Assembly: GCA_045598105.1 (NCBI GenBank)
Contig: JAZLLK010000012.1
Span: 1 to 17,338 of the forward strand
Direction of reading: 5' to 3'
DNA: 17,338 bases
DNA from: UBA1205 sp045598105
GTDB lineage: Bacteria; Bacteroidota; Bacteroidia; Bacteroidales; WCHB1-69
The translations under genes and the position numbers were made by a program. Shown here piece after piece: positions 1-12,000 of the stretch; position 1 is the first letter of the stretch; each line of letters opens with the position of its first letter. The notes under the pieces were generated by a model that did not search any database, was not told where the DNA came from, and was given only the letters and a program-made list of their open reading frames with translations.

Positions 1-2528
1 TAGTACAATCGTAATCCATACCAGTAAGTGGAGGTATTAGCGGTTCTGCTGAGCAATGTATTGTTGGAAATGCTGCTGAATCCCATATAGTAGAAATAGG
101 TAGCATAGTAGTACTGGTCTATGATGGTGTTACTGTCTATTACCACACCACTACTATAAGCGGTGCTACCGGTACCACCATATAAATATATGCCGTAGTA
201 GCCACCTGAAATGTAGTTGTTGATGATTCTGAAATCATGTACGATACCGGTGGAGGATTTATATATAGCTGCCGATGTGCTGGTAGTGGCGGTGACGCTG
301 GCCAGTATTTTGCAGTCGCGTATGGTAACATTGTTACAGGAGTTGGTAATTTGAACGGTGTAGTTCGTTAAAGCGGAACCGTCAAATGTGATATTTTTAA
401 TCATCACATTTTCATTGCTACCCAGTGTAAGTGCTACGCCGGAGGCGGGTCTTACTATTACGCTGTCGGCGTTGTAAGCCTGAGAGGTAATGGTAAGGTT
501 ATATTTACCCATTATTTTTCCTATAGACGATAAGTCCCAATTTTCGGCATACACGCCCGATTCCACTTCCAGTAAAACGTCGCCTACGGGGTTACATAGT
601 TTGGCTATGTCTATAAATTCTTTTATGGTTTTGAATTTTTCATTGGCACCTATGGTGTAAGTACCTGATATTTGGGCGTCACAGCCATAGCTTATAACGC
701 TAAGCGTATCATCAAAAGTATTGGTATCTGTTATATTATTTGGCTCTCCTACCCATACGCGTATGGTATCAAAGTTATTGAGCCTTTGAGTGTAATAGCC
801 TATGGTAATGGTATCGTTAAAGTCATCGGGGAGGGAACCTGTCCAATGAACGGTATCCTGTAATACGCCATTGAGTTCCCAGCCCAATACGGCGCTGGTA
901 AGGTTAGCAAAACCTTTATTTTTAATGGTAACCTGTACGGGTTGTAATTCACCGCCCATGATACCGGTGCTTATAGGATTGTTTATGCGGTATAGAGCTA
1001 CCGAGTTGCTGTCCATAATGGGAGCACCATAGTAGAATAAGGTTACAGGTAAGCAGGGGGTAGTGGTATTGGAAACAGTACCATTACAGCCTGAATATTT
1101 GGAGTTGTAAGCGGAGCTTACATAGGAGGTGGAACATCTTGCCCAATAGATGGTACCGGTGTTTTGGCTACAGGAGTTGGCAGATGAAGAGTCTACCCAC
1201 CATACAAGCAGGTTTTTACCCGGGTTTATGGTGAATACCTGGTCAAACATTACAGGGTTCCATGCTCCGGCTATATTTAAGTCGCCGTCATATACCAATT
1301 GTGCATTGCTGGCAAGGGGATCAATATAAGTGGCGGTTACGTCGGTAAGAGTGGTTTCGGCCATGTAGCATTTTACATTGTAGCGTACATGGTTGTATGT
1401 ATATTGGTTCCAGTAAGCTATACCGCTTATGGTTTTGCTTTGGAAGGCATTGCCTATGGAGTCTGCCATATATAGCATTTGTGACCATTGGAATCCGTCG
1501 CCCAAAGTGGACCATGGGAAAGCACAGTTATACGTTCCTGAAACGGGAACGCCTATTTGTAAGGAGTCGTTGGCAGTACCGCTAATGGGATGCTTGCTTA
1601 TGAATGCCTCTCTTATAGTGGCATAGTTACCTACGGTATCATATCCGTATACGGAATAACTGATAGTGGTACCAAATATGTATTGGGGAATAACAGCTTG
1701 CCATAATGAGTCGCCTTCGTAAGCGGTCATGAGCACGGTATCGGTAACGGTAGCGGTAGAAGGATGGGTAGCGGTGTAGGTGAATACGGGTGTTTCAAGT
1801 CCTATAGCGGTGCGCTTGGCTACCTTGGCTTTAATTACGTAAGGACCGGTATTCAAAACCGTGTCGGTAAATGCGGAAATAAATGCTAATTCGGGAGCCT
1901 TGAGTTCGTATATGGAACCCATAAGTTCAAAGTTATCTATCAGCCATCCGTAGGATATCTGGCTGCCAATAGCGTTCCCTTTTTTTATTACAAAACGGAA
2001 TTGTACTTCGGAGTAAGATACAGAGTTGGAAAGGTCAAATATTTCCTCTTTCCACCATGTGTTGGCAGGAATGGTAAGGCTGTCTTCGGCATCCCATATG
2101 GAATAGCTGGCAGCGTTAAAACCGGTAGTGCCATAGTTGGCAGCATTGCCCTGATATGCAGTTACAGGTAGTGCCTGCCATTGGGCACCCACATTGTTTA
2201 AGCGGTATTCCACCCTTACTTCATCACTGGGCGATACCTTACAAATGTGGCTGAAACGAAGAGTAATGTAACCATAGTTGGTACAGTCATACACGGGTGA
2301 TGTCAGCATCACGGAGTCTCCTGTACCAAATGGTACTTCTGCCCATATGGATTTGGTACCGCTGAGTGCCAAACTCATAGGATTACTTGTGCTCCATGCT
2401 GTGCCGGGTGCGGAAGCAAAAGTGTGCGTGTTGCCGTCAAAGTTTTCACTTCCTACCACAACAGCCTGGGCATTAGCTAATTGTAGCATAATAAAAATGC
2501 TGCAAAAAAGCATAAAAAATTTTTTCAT
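1..2528 (-). CDS. Giant secreted beta-helix protein, N-terminal 842 codons (partial, runs off left edge)
   Basis: The frame opens at ATG 2528-2526 and stays open to base 3; the rest lies outside the window. It starts with a clear signal peptide (MKKFFMLFCSIFIMLQLANA, cleavage expected before Q21). A MAM/jelly-roll-like beta-sandwich follows, ending in YGWLIDNF near residues 193-200, then an Ig-like domain containing GYDTVGNY. Next come a second jelly-roll (QWSQMLYMA; NPGKNLLVWW), a CARDB/Ig-like domain with WELNG at W550, and a right-handed beta-helix that begins with GTYTIG at G622 and is still running at the edge with GGYYGIYLYGG and DQYYYATYFYY repeats. The order is the same as in the divergent giant gene at 3009-14354, so the two are paralogues. 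By analogy it should end in a T9SS sorting domain, but that part is not visible. The likely role is a surface-exposed or secreted adhesin-type protein; no catalytic motif is seen. Existence and secretion are well supported; function is inference. Confidence 0.9.
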   Translation of the reverse strand, partial: MKKFFMLFCSIFIMLQLANAQAVVVGSENFDGNTHTFASAPGTAWSTSNPMSLALSGTKSIWAEVPFGTGDSVMLTSPVYDCTNYGYITLRFSHICKVSPSDEVRVEYRLNNVGAQWQALPVTAYQGNAANYGTTGFNAASYSIWDAEDSLTIPANTWWKEEIFDLSNSVSYSEVQFRFVIKKGNAIGSQISYGWLIDNFELMGSIYELKAPELAFISAFTDTVLNTGPYVIKAKVAKRTAIGLETPVFTYTATHPSTATVTDTVLMTAYEGDSLWQAVIPQYIFGTTISYSVYGYDTVGNYATIREAFISKHPISGTANDSLQIGVPVSGTYNCAFPWSTLGDGFQWSQMLYMADSIGNAFQSKTISGIAYWNQYTYNHVRYNVKCYMAETTLTDVTATYIDPLASNAQLVYDGDLNIAGAWNPVMFDQVFTINPGKNLLVWWVDSSSANSCSQNTGTIYWARCSTSYVSSAYNSKYSGCNGTVSNTTTPCLPVTLFYYGAPIMDSNSVALYRINNPISTGIMGGELQPVQVTIKNKGFANLTSAVLGWELNGVLQDTVHWTGSLPDDFNDTITIGYYTQRLNNFDTIRVWVGEPNNITDTNTFDDTLSVISYGCDAQISGTYTIGANEKFKTIKEFIDIAKLCNPVGDVLLEVESGVYAENWDLSSIGKIMGKYNLTITSQAYNADSVIVRPASGVALTLGSNENVMIKNITFDGSALTNYTVQITNSCNNVTIRDCKILASVTATTSTSAAIYKSSTGIVHDFRIINNYISGGYYGIYLYGGTGSTAYSSGVVIDSNTIIDQYYYATYFYYMGFSSISNNTLLSRTANTSTYWYGLRLY

Positions 2529-2609
2529 ACTATTGTGTTTTTTTGTTATTGCCTACTCACTTAAAGGCTTTTCGGCTTACTCCATCATTATTATTTGTTT
2601 TTTGAATTT

Positions 2610-2618
2610 GCAAAGATA
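2610..2618 (-). promoter_or_regulatory. Bacteroidota -7 promoter element for the minus-strand giant gene
   Basis: Read on the minus strand this is TATCTTTGC, a full match to the Bacteroidota housekeeping -7 consensus TAnnTTTG. Transcription would start near 2603, giving a 5' leader of about 75 nt before the ATG at 2528. I see no convincing -33 TTG at the expected distance. The identical 9-mer precedes the other two transcription units in the window. Confidence 0.7.
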
Positions 2619-2697
2619 ACATTTTTTTCTATAAGTGTTTCATTTTTTTTCTAAAAAGAATAGGCAACAGGTGTAGGTTTCAAATAAAAATTTATTA

Positions 2698-2726
2698 TTT
2701 CACCCCTGTATAGCGATTTTCACCCC
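2698..2726. repeat. Two TTTCACCCC direct repeats spaced 20 bp, possible regulator site
   Basis: TTTCACCCC occurs at 2698-2706 and again at 2718-2726. The centre-to-centre spacing is exactly 20 bp, about two helical turns. These are among the few G+C-bearing words in a strongly A+T-rich spacer, and they lie about 100 bp upstream of the minus-strand start and about 260 bp upstream of the plus-strand start. The layout resembles a tandem response-regulator operator, but no regulator gene is present and the assignment is inference. Confidence 0.35.
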
Positions 2727-2922
2727 ATGGACAAATTTTTACAAATTTTTTTAACATGTTGTATTGTATGTATTTACAATGTGAAAAATGTAATAAAACG
2801 TCCAAAACGGCGTGTTTGTCGCATTTTTACTGCAGTTACAATAATGACAATGTCGGCATAACGGGAAAAACAAAAAAACGGGAGTGTGTACCTTTTCATA
2901 AGAGTAGAAAATACATTTTACG

Positions 2923-2945
2923 GCATATAAAAAATTTTTTTATGC
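2923..2945. repeat. A/T-rich near-palindrome upstream of the plus-strand promoter
   Basis: GCATA, one unpaired T, six A, six T and TATGC form an almost perfect inverted repeat. It ends 26 bp before the -7 element at 2972. It could act as an intrinsically bent upstream element or form a cruciform. It is not followed by the layout of an intrinsic terminator for either giant gene. Confidence 0.35.
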
Positions 2946-2971
2946 GTGGGCTATATCATGTATAAAAATGT

Positions 2972-2980
2972 TATCTTTGC
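2972..2980 (+). promoter_or_regulatory. Bacteroidota -7 promoter element for the plus-strand giant gene
   Basis: TATCTTTGC is a full match to the Bacteroidota -7 consensus TAnnTTTG. A start site about 7 nt downstream (near 2987) would leave a leader of roughly 20 nt before the ATG at 3009. The element lies downstream of the longest possible ATG (2946), so that ATG would not be in the mRNA. A -33 element is not obvious. Confidence 0.65.
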
Positions 2981-3008
2981 ATATTCAATATTTTGTAACA
3001 TAGGATAT

Positions 3009-6000
3009 ATGCGTGTAGTACATTATCATATCGGTTGTATAAAATCAGCCTTAGTATTATGGCTGTGTATGAGCGTGTATATGTCAGTGCATTCGCAGGG
3101 TGTGCTTTTATATGAAGAAAACTTTAATCAGGCTGTGGTTTCCTGTACTTCTGTGCCTCATTCCGCATGGCGGCAGTGTGAGGCTTCCGAGTTGAATACC
3201 TCCGGTTACATGTGGGCTGAGGTACCTTCATTAAGCGGAGACTCCGTGGTGCTGGAATTTCCTATGTGTGATTTTTCCATGTATGCACATGTGCAAATAA
3301 GGTTCAGGCATATATGTAAGGTGTCGCCTGCGGATGAAGCCCGTTTGGAGTATCGTATTGATGCCGTAGGCAGTGCAGGGGCGTGGAAGCCGATGCCGCT
3401 TTCGGCCTATAGAGGTACGGCAGCAGCCGGAGGTAGCGGCTTTAGTGCTGCCGATTATGTAATGTGGAATGCCGGTGACAGCCTGGTCATGCCCTTGGCG
3501 TCATGGTGGGCCTATGAGTGTTATGACCTTAGCAATGAGGTGTCGTATGATAGAGCACAGTTCCGTTTGGTGCTGAAAAAGCACCATGTGCCCGGCAGTA
3601 ATATATCCTATGGCTGGCTGCTGGACGACTTTCAGGTGTGGGCTTCTGCCGGCAGTATGGATTGCCCTATAGTGCAGCTGTTGTCGCCCATAGTAAAGGA
3701 TACCGTATATGCCGCAGGTCCTCATACCGTATATGCCAAGGTAAAGGCTTCTGCCGGTGGGCATCTGCTTGCCCCGCAGCTGACATATACTTCCCGGCCG
3801 GCAGGAGGGTGGCACGCCGATTCCTTGCTCATGACAGCTTATGCAGGTGATACCATGTATAAAGCCGATATCCCGGCTATGGAAGCCGGCTCACAGGTAG
3901 TGTATGCCGTTACCGGTAGTGACAGTTCAGGTAACCACACCACAGCATTGTGCGGATATACCGTGTGTAAGCCCATGACCGTGAGCGGTAACATTGAACC
4001 CTATGTCATAGGCGATACCGTCAATAACGGCTATAGCGTAGCCGATGCTCCCACCGGCAGCGGCTATGGAGCCTATCAGTGGTGCCGTATGCTGTATAGG
4101 GCAGAAGATATGCCTGATAAGGCATGCGTTATCAATCGCTTAAGTTTTAAAGTAGCCCGTGATGATCGTTCTTTGCCCCTTACAGGGCAAAAAATATATA
4201 TGCGACTTACGCATGATACCGATATAGCCTCCTGTTATTATGAAAACCCTGCAGGCATGCAGGCTGACATGGTATGGGAAGGCATAGCCGATACCCTGCA
4301 GGATAATGTATGGTTGCATATAACACTGAATACCCCCTATGTGTACAGGCCGGGTATGTCACTCTTAATATATTGGGAAAGCCGCAGTCCTCAGTCGGTT
4401 AATATGGAAAGCTGCCGGTTTTTCGGCGACAGCCGCTCCTCTGCCAATGCGCATTTGTGCGTGCTATGCGGTAATAACGGCGTATTCCCCACTATGGGTA
4501 CGGGGGGGTGGTCTGTAAGGCCGGCAGTGGTGTTTACCATACGTGCATTGGCCTATGGTGAACATTCGGCCGCCGTGGACGGTGTGGTTTCACCCGTACA
4601 ATCTATGGTAAGCGGCATAAAAAGCCTGCCGGTAAAAGTGCTGCTGCGTAATAAGGGAAATGAACCCCTAAGCTCGGTTACATTTCATTGGAGCATTAAC
4701 GGTGTTGAACAGTCCCCTCATGCTTATACTGCCACCCGGGCTTTGGCGTGGGATTTTACCGATACCGTTACCATAGGCAACTATGTACCCGTAGCCATGC
4801 ATAATGATACCATAACCGTGTGGGTAGCCATGCCAAACGGCTATACCGACAATGTAAAATACGATGACACAGTAAGTACCTGCCTGTACGGATGCTCTGC
4901 CCCCTTAGCCGGTACCTACACCATAGGTCCCCACGGCTATTTTCATACCCTGGCCGAGGCCGTGAGCGTAAGTAATAAATGCGGCGCCCAAGCGGATGTG
5001 CGGTTTGTAATAGCTTCCGACCATTATGCCGAAAATGCCGACCTGAGCCTGTTAGGTCATAATTATGGACCCTACACCCTTACCATTACCGCCGATACAG
5101 GTAAAGCAGTGTACCATATCACCGAAGCCGTGCAGGCATCGGATATACGTAATGTGCATATCAGTAATATTATATTCAGGGCAGCCGGCACCGGCACCAT
5201 GGTAATACACAATGCCGGTCATGTGCAAATAAGCGGCTGCGAATTCCATGCCGATACTCTTAGCCGTAATGCTGACCTGTCAGTACTGAGCATGACCGGT
5301 GTATTACAGCAGGTTACACTTAGCCATAATGTGTTCACGGGCGGGTACGCCGGCGTAGAAATAGAAGGCAGTAGTACCAATCCTGCACAAGTCGAAATGT
5401 ATAAAAATACAATACAAAAATTCTATTATAGTGGAATAAATGCTACATATGCACATATAATATTAAAGAACAATTATTTAAACTCTCGTTCTTATGATGC
5501 CGGCTCCAATGTTATGATGCTGTATGCGTATCGGGTGAGCGGTAGCATTATAGCCAATACTTTGTGGCAGGGTAGCAAGGCTTCTATATATACTTACGGC
5601 ATGTATTTGTATGGTTTACATGTCGATAGTGCAGGTGTACCTATGCTCATAGCCAATAACGAAATATCAACCTATACTACAGGTGCTTATTACGGCATAT
5701 ATGTGGCTGAATCGGAGTGTCGTATAGTGCATAATTCTATACATGTGGAATCCGCAGGGCAGGGTCGTGCCCTGCAAATAGCCGATCATGCCAATAATGC
5801 CATAGAAGTATGTGCCAATGATTTGGTATGTAATCACGGTTATCCCGTGTATATTAGCGGGGTGGCACATTTGCATAATATATATATGTGCGCCAATAAT
5901 CTTGAAGGTGATTACATAGGCTATGCCTCCGGTAATATAGTTACATTAGCCGATTGGCAGGCTATGATGCATGAGTATGCTTCCGTATCGGTAAGTCCTA

Positions 6001-9000
6001 CTTATGCCGATTCGGCAGTGAGCCTCCGCTGGACAAGTTACAGCGGTGTTCTGGTGGAGCCATATATGGCTACCGATATACAGGATAGCCTTCGCCCCCT
6101 GCCTACCGCCGTGGGCGCCTATGCAGGTGGACCTGTGCCCGAGCGTAAGGCGGTGTTGCGGCCATATCCCTGTCTGTTTCATTATGCCGTAGCAGGTACT
6201 GCCGATACCATAAAAGTGGTGCTGCTCAATGCAGGTTGCATGCCTATAGATACCGCCAGAATAAGCTGGAGCGTAAACGGGGTAATGCGCACGTCCCTAT
6301 TGTGGCAAGGGCATTTGGCACTTATGCAGGCTGATACCATAACGCTTGGAATCATAAGCCATACTCCCGGCAGTATAAGCCTGCAGGCCTGCGTAAGCAT
6401 AGCAGGCTATACCGATACCATGCTCTATAGTGCCTATGTGTGCCCTTCAGCAGGCATGGCCGGTACTTATACCGTGGGACATGAAGGTGATTTTGTCACC
6501 CTTACACAGGCTGTAGAAGCGTTGCGCAAGTGCGGCATGAGTGATTCCGTAACCCTTAGTCTGCTGCCCGGAACCTATTACGAAATGCTGGACCTTACCT
6601 ATAATAACCAATATAATCATAATTACCCCTTACGTATTACCTCCCAGGCGGGCTGTGCCGATAGCGTAATACTTTCCGCCGGTGGCATGGCGGTAAAACT
6701 TGGACATACCCATTATGTAACCCTTGACCATATTACCATATACGGAGGTGACACCTATGGCATATTCTTTGCCGATACCTGTACATGCATATCTGTTACA
6801 CATTGCCACATACTATGCAGTACTACCACTACATCCGCCTCTTCATGTCCTATTTATAAGCCATTGGCAGCCAATAGGGTAGACTCTGTTTCCATAGCAC
6901 ATAATACCATAACGGGCGGCTATTACGGTGTGTGCCTGTATGGCGGCAGACAAAATCACGATTATGGTACTGCAATAGTGCTTGACAGCAATATTATAAC
7001 CGACCAGTATTATTATGCCACCTATTTTTATTATAGTAATTTCTCTTCCTGTAATGGTAATATTATATCCTCCCGTAATATGAATGTTACCTCCTACTGG
7101 TACGGCCTGTGTATGTATTACTGTAATGCTAAAATATTGAATAATACAATATATACGCGGCACGAAGCCCTTAATTATGCCTACGGTATATATGGTACCA
7201 ATATGAATATATACGACAATAGTACTGCCGATAGTGCCCTTATAGCCAATAATGTAATATATCTTAATCCGTGCGGAACCTATGCCACGGGTATATATGT
7301 AAACGGATACTATGGTGAAATACTGCATAACAGCATGTATAAGCAGAGTTCTTCAGGCGGCAACTACGGCATAGCCGTAGTGGGCACAGGTAATATGCTG
7401 CGTATCAAGAACAATAATATAGACGGTAATTGGGCATATTGTATATATATGGGGCGTCGCTATAATGCCCTCACCGATGACATAGATGCCAATAATATGC
7501 GTAGCGGTAACGGAAGTATAGTCGCGTATGTAAACGGAGGTGCCCGCACCATGGCCGCATGGAAAAGTATAGTGCTCTCCGATAAGCACTCGGTGCTTAC
7601 CCGTCCGCATTATGAAAAAGAAGGCTGTCTCTATTTGGCCGATACCATGAATATGGGAGCGGCCATACTGCCACAACTGTTGCAGGATAAGGACCTCCGC
7701 TATCGCGGTAGCTTCACCTGTATGGGCGCTTATCATTACGGGCAATATGCCCTTGATGCCAAAATAGAATCCTTGTACTCCCTGCCCGATAGCTGCATGC
7801 CCGGTACCACTATTCCCATAAAAGCGGTAATAGCCAATGCAGGTACCGATACCCTGCGTAGCCTGCAGGTTCAGTGGAGCATTAACGGCGTATATCAGCC
7901 TGCCTGCCTGTGGCAGGGTACGCTCCCTGCCGGTGCCCGCGACACCCTTACCCTTAGTATTTTCCCCTTTGTTAAAGGCGTGTACCATATACAGGCATGT
8001 GTTACCATGCCTAATTCCCTGCCCGATGCTTACCATGTAAACGATACGGTATCACACACGGTGGTTACCTGCATGGGCTCCCTAAGCGGCTATTATACCG
8101 TGGGCACCGGCGGGGATTTTGAAAACATAGCTGCCGCTTGGCAAACGGCTATGAACTGCGGCGTAAGCGGTCCCGTTATCTTTGCCCTTACCGGTGATGT
8201 GAATATGGACCATTTTACCTTCACCACTCTGCCCGGCAGCTCCTCTGCCAATATCATCACCATTACATCGGCTACGCCGCAAAAAATAACCCTCACCGCT
8301 TCGACCGACCCCGTGCTGCTGCTCCGGCATGTGAGTAATATTACCTTTCGTAATCTTATCATAGGTACCGGTACCGGAGGGGTAGTGGTAAAATTTGGCG
8401 GCATGTGCCGCTATATTACCATTGATAGCTGCGAAATATACGGCCGACCCCACACTATGAATGCCGCCGACCGTACCATAGAGGCCTATTTTGCCCCCAT
8501 GGAAAATAATGCCCTTAGAAATATAACCCTTTCACATAATATCATAAGCGGAGGCCATAGTAATATATATTTTTATTATGCTTCAGGCTCCGCTTCCTAT
8601 ATGCGGCACGATTGTGGCATAGCTATATACAACAACGTAATGACCCAAGCCTATGCCTATGGCCTGTATGCTTATTATTACGGATATTTTACCCGCATAA
8701 GCGGTAATACCATAATATCCCGCCCCGGTGCCGACAGCTATAGCGGTATATGCCTGTATAACTATACTACCTGTGAGCAACTTGCAAATAATAAAATACA
8801 CATACATGCCCAAGGCAATGCTTATGGCATATACCCTTACACCTATCACAATAGTAGTGCTGTATATGGAGCTTTGGCCCCCGATACCATAGCTAATAAC
8901 GAGGTGATAGTGTGTAGCGACAACGGTGCTGCCTATGGCGTGTATGTAGGCAGTATGTCTATGGCTGTATGCTGCCATAACTCCGTATATGTGCAGGCAC

Positions 9001-12000
9001 CCTATGCTTATGCCTTATATAAAGACATGAGCGAATCAGGCTATAAATGTGATGTAATTAATAATAACCTGTATGCCGCCTTGCCGGCCTGTGAAATACA
9101 TAACCCTGCCTGCATCGCCTATGCCTCTTATATTACCCGCACCACCTGTGCTTCGGCCATATATGGCCTAAACGATTATAACAATTATTACGTAAATACC
9201 GGCACATATATAGCCTGCGTGGAAGGTACACCTATGTGCTTAGCCGACATGCGTACATTGCAGGATATGCACTCTTATAATGCCGACCCCTGCTACACCG
9301 ATACTTATTCCTGCCTGCGTATGCCCGATACTACCAGGCTTTTATGTCCGGCCGTACCCGGCGTAACTTCCGATATAGCCGGCTTCGTGCGAGCCGGAAG
9401 CACCCCCGCCGGTGCCTACGAACTTACCCCCTATACCACCGATGTAGCCCTTGTAAAACTGAATCTTAACGATACTTCCGCTACTATATGCCCTGTATTA
9501 CACTTTGTAAATGCCGGTACCGACAGCCTGTATAGCCTTACCTGTGCCATAGTATATAACGGGGTACAGCTGCCCCCGCAAACTATATATTGTAGCCTGG
9601 CCTCCCTACAGCATGATACCTGTATTTTGCCTGCAGTGCAGGCAAAATACGGAAAAAATACCTTGCAGGTATATGTTACCTCCGTAAACGGACAGCCTAA
9701 TGACCATAAAGCTGCTAACGATACCATTACCTTATGCCGGTTTCGCTGTAATACGCCCATGAGCGGCACCTATGTGGTGGGTGCCGATAGTGGTGCCCAT
9801 TTTGCCTCCTTTTCTGAAGTATATGAGGCACTGCATAGCTGTATGGCAGCCGACTCTATTACCTTACAGGTGCAAAATGGCCGGTATAACGAAATACCCG
9901 ATATGGGAGCCTGGGCACCTTATTTGGGCAATCATTCCATGCTTATCACCTCACTGTCAGGCGATTCTTCACAAGTGATAATAGGTACGCCTACCGCCGC
10001 CCTGTGGCTGAATAATAACAGCCATATTACCTTTAGCCATATTACCCTCTATAGCCATACCTCCGCCACTGTTACCATGCAGGGGAGCAATAATAATATC
10101 ACTTTTAGCCACTGTGCCGTAATTAATGACGATACCGCCACCTCCCTCAGCTACGGCATATATGCTCCCGGTACAGGCCGACAGCAGCATATTACCATAC
10201 AGCACTGCCTTATAAGCGGTGGCGGGTACGGAGTATACCTTTATGCCGGTAGCGGCACCACCGTGGCCGCTTTAGGTAATAATATCAGCATAACTCATAA
10301 TGAATTTTACGGACAGACATGTGCAGGCATCAGCATTACCAATGCAGAATTAAATACGTTGAATAACAATATAATTATTGCAAAAAAATATGGCCAATAC
10401 ATGCAGTGGACAGGCATAGACCTGTATGCCGTAAACGGCCCTGTTACAGCTAATATTATACGTCAGCCTAATGCCGGCATAGCAAAGTGCTATGGCCTGC
10501 ATGCCCGATATTACGGTTATCATAATACTGCCGACCTGCAGTTGATAAGTAATAATGTTATAGCACTGCATGGTAGCGAACAGGTGTGCGGTGTGCGTGT
10601 GTATTTTGTGCGTACCATGATATATCATAACAGCATAAGGGTACAGGGAGGCAGCCCTGTTACGGCTGTAGAGGTGGAAAATGCCGTGTGGGTAAAGGTG
10701 AGAAATAATGTGCTTGACGCCCCTTACGGGTGCCCCGTGGTGCTGCCCGCTGACGTGGAATGCGACTACAATGCCTATGGCACCACCGGCACCATAGGCT
10801 GCAGAGAAGCGTATTATAGCAATCTTAACGCATGGCAGCAGGCTATACATGGTGATGCACACTCCCTGCAGTGTCTGCCGCAATATGCCGATACCATATT
10901 GCTTGTGCCCGCCGATGCAGGCAAATATGTGTGCCCCCTGCAGCCGGAAGTGCCATATGATATCAGCAACGCTTCCAGAACTGTATATACCTGCATGGGC
11001 GCCCATAACGCCTCCGCTGCAACTATAGATGTGGCCGCCCTGGAACTGAGTAATATGCCCGCACAGGCAGTGCATGGGCAGCCTTTGCCCGTAACACTTA
11101 AGGTGGTGAGCATGGGAGACAGCGTAGTGCATGATATGTGTATAGGCTGGAGCGTAAACGGGGTACCACAGCCACCTGTGCAATATAATTGCATACCCTC
11201 TATGCATTTGCATGATACCGCTTATATACACCTGGGGACAGCCTATGCCCCTATGAATGGTACCGCTGATATACAGGCATGGATAAGCACCATAAACAAT
11301 AGTCCCGATATATGTACCGCTAACGATACCGCAGCATGCAACATGCCTACCGGACCATTGGCTTACTTTATGTCTCCTATGCCTGATGATACTTCCTATA
11401 CACTCTCCTTTATAGTGCGTGCACATATACTTAATACCACCGGCGCCATTACCGATATACCCATGCTTAATGTGGAAACACGCCTGCCCGACGGTACCTT
11501 CCTGAGCGAAGGCGTGCCCATGACACAGGAAGCCAATGATGAATGGTTTGCCATTATACCGCACCAATACTACGAAAGTACCGTAATATATACCTTGCCC
11601 GTAACCGATACCCTGGGCAATAGTGTGGTACTGCAGGATAGCACTTACCTTATATGCGGCCGCGGCATGCACACCGTGCAGGTGGGGCAGGGTACTGTAG
11701 ATAATGTTACTTTGCCGTTTAACACCTGCTATAATTACGGATGGTCACGTAGCATATACAGCGCCGGCGAGTTGGATGCCGAATGTGGCGGCGGCGTAAT
11801 TACCCATGTGGCCTTACAATATGTGGGCGGTAATATAAGCCGTGATAATATTAAATTGTATATGCGTGCCATCTATGATACCACAGAAACATCGTATGCC
11901 TACGAAAATCCCTCCGATGCAGGCTATACACCGGTGTGGACCGGCAATTTGCCCCTAAGCACCGGCGGCTGGTACACCCTGCCGCTACAGTGGCCTTTTA

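Larger units (their letters stand above)
2529..3008. other. Divergent intergenic region between the two giant genes
   Basis: This is about 480 bp of A+T-rich DNA with no convincing gene. It holds a -7 element for each direction (2610-2618 minus, 2972-2980 plus) and the direct repeat at 2698-2726. Other items are a tandem duplication of ACAAATTTTT at 2731-2750, the palindrome AACATGTT at 2753-2760, and a near-palindromic A/T tract at 2923-2945. Sharing one spacer would allow the two paralogues to be co-regulated or switched. Confidence 0.7.

Noticed and set aside
2731..2750. Tandem ACAAATTTTT repeat as a possible CRISPR or iteron array
   Set aside because: There are only two units of 10 bp in low-complexity A/T DNA, with no spacers and no replication genes.
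2756..2965. 69-codon plus-strand frame with several cysteines (CEKCNK)
   Set aside because: It lies in the divergent spacer, has no promoter of its own and runs across the upstream region of the giant gene's promoter. Its composition is that of A/T-rich noncoding DNA. Cysteine pairs alone are not enough to call a gene.
10350..11672. 440-residue open frame antisense to the giant gene
   Set aside because: It is fully covered by a well-supported coding frame on the other strand. Its His/Tyr/Ile/Gly-rich composition with no domain or signal is that of a shadow created by the codon bias of the giant gene. The 227- and 161-residue antisense frames at 7353-8036 and 6843-7328 are the same.
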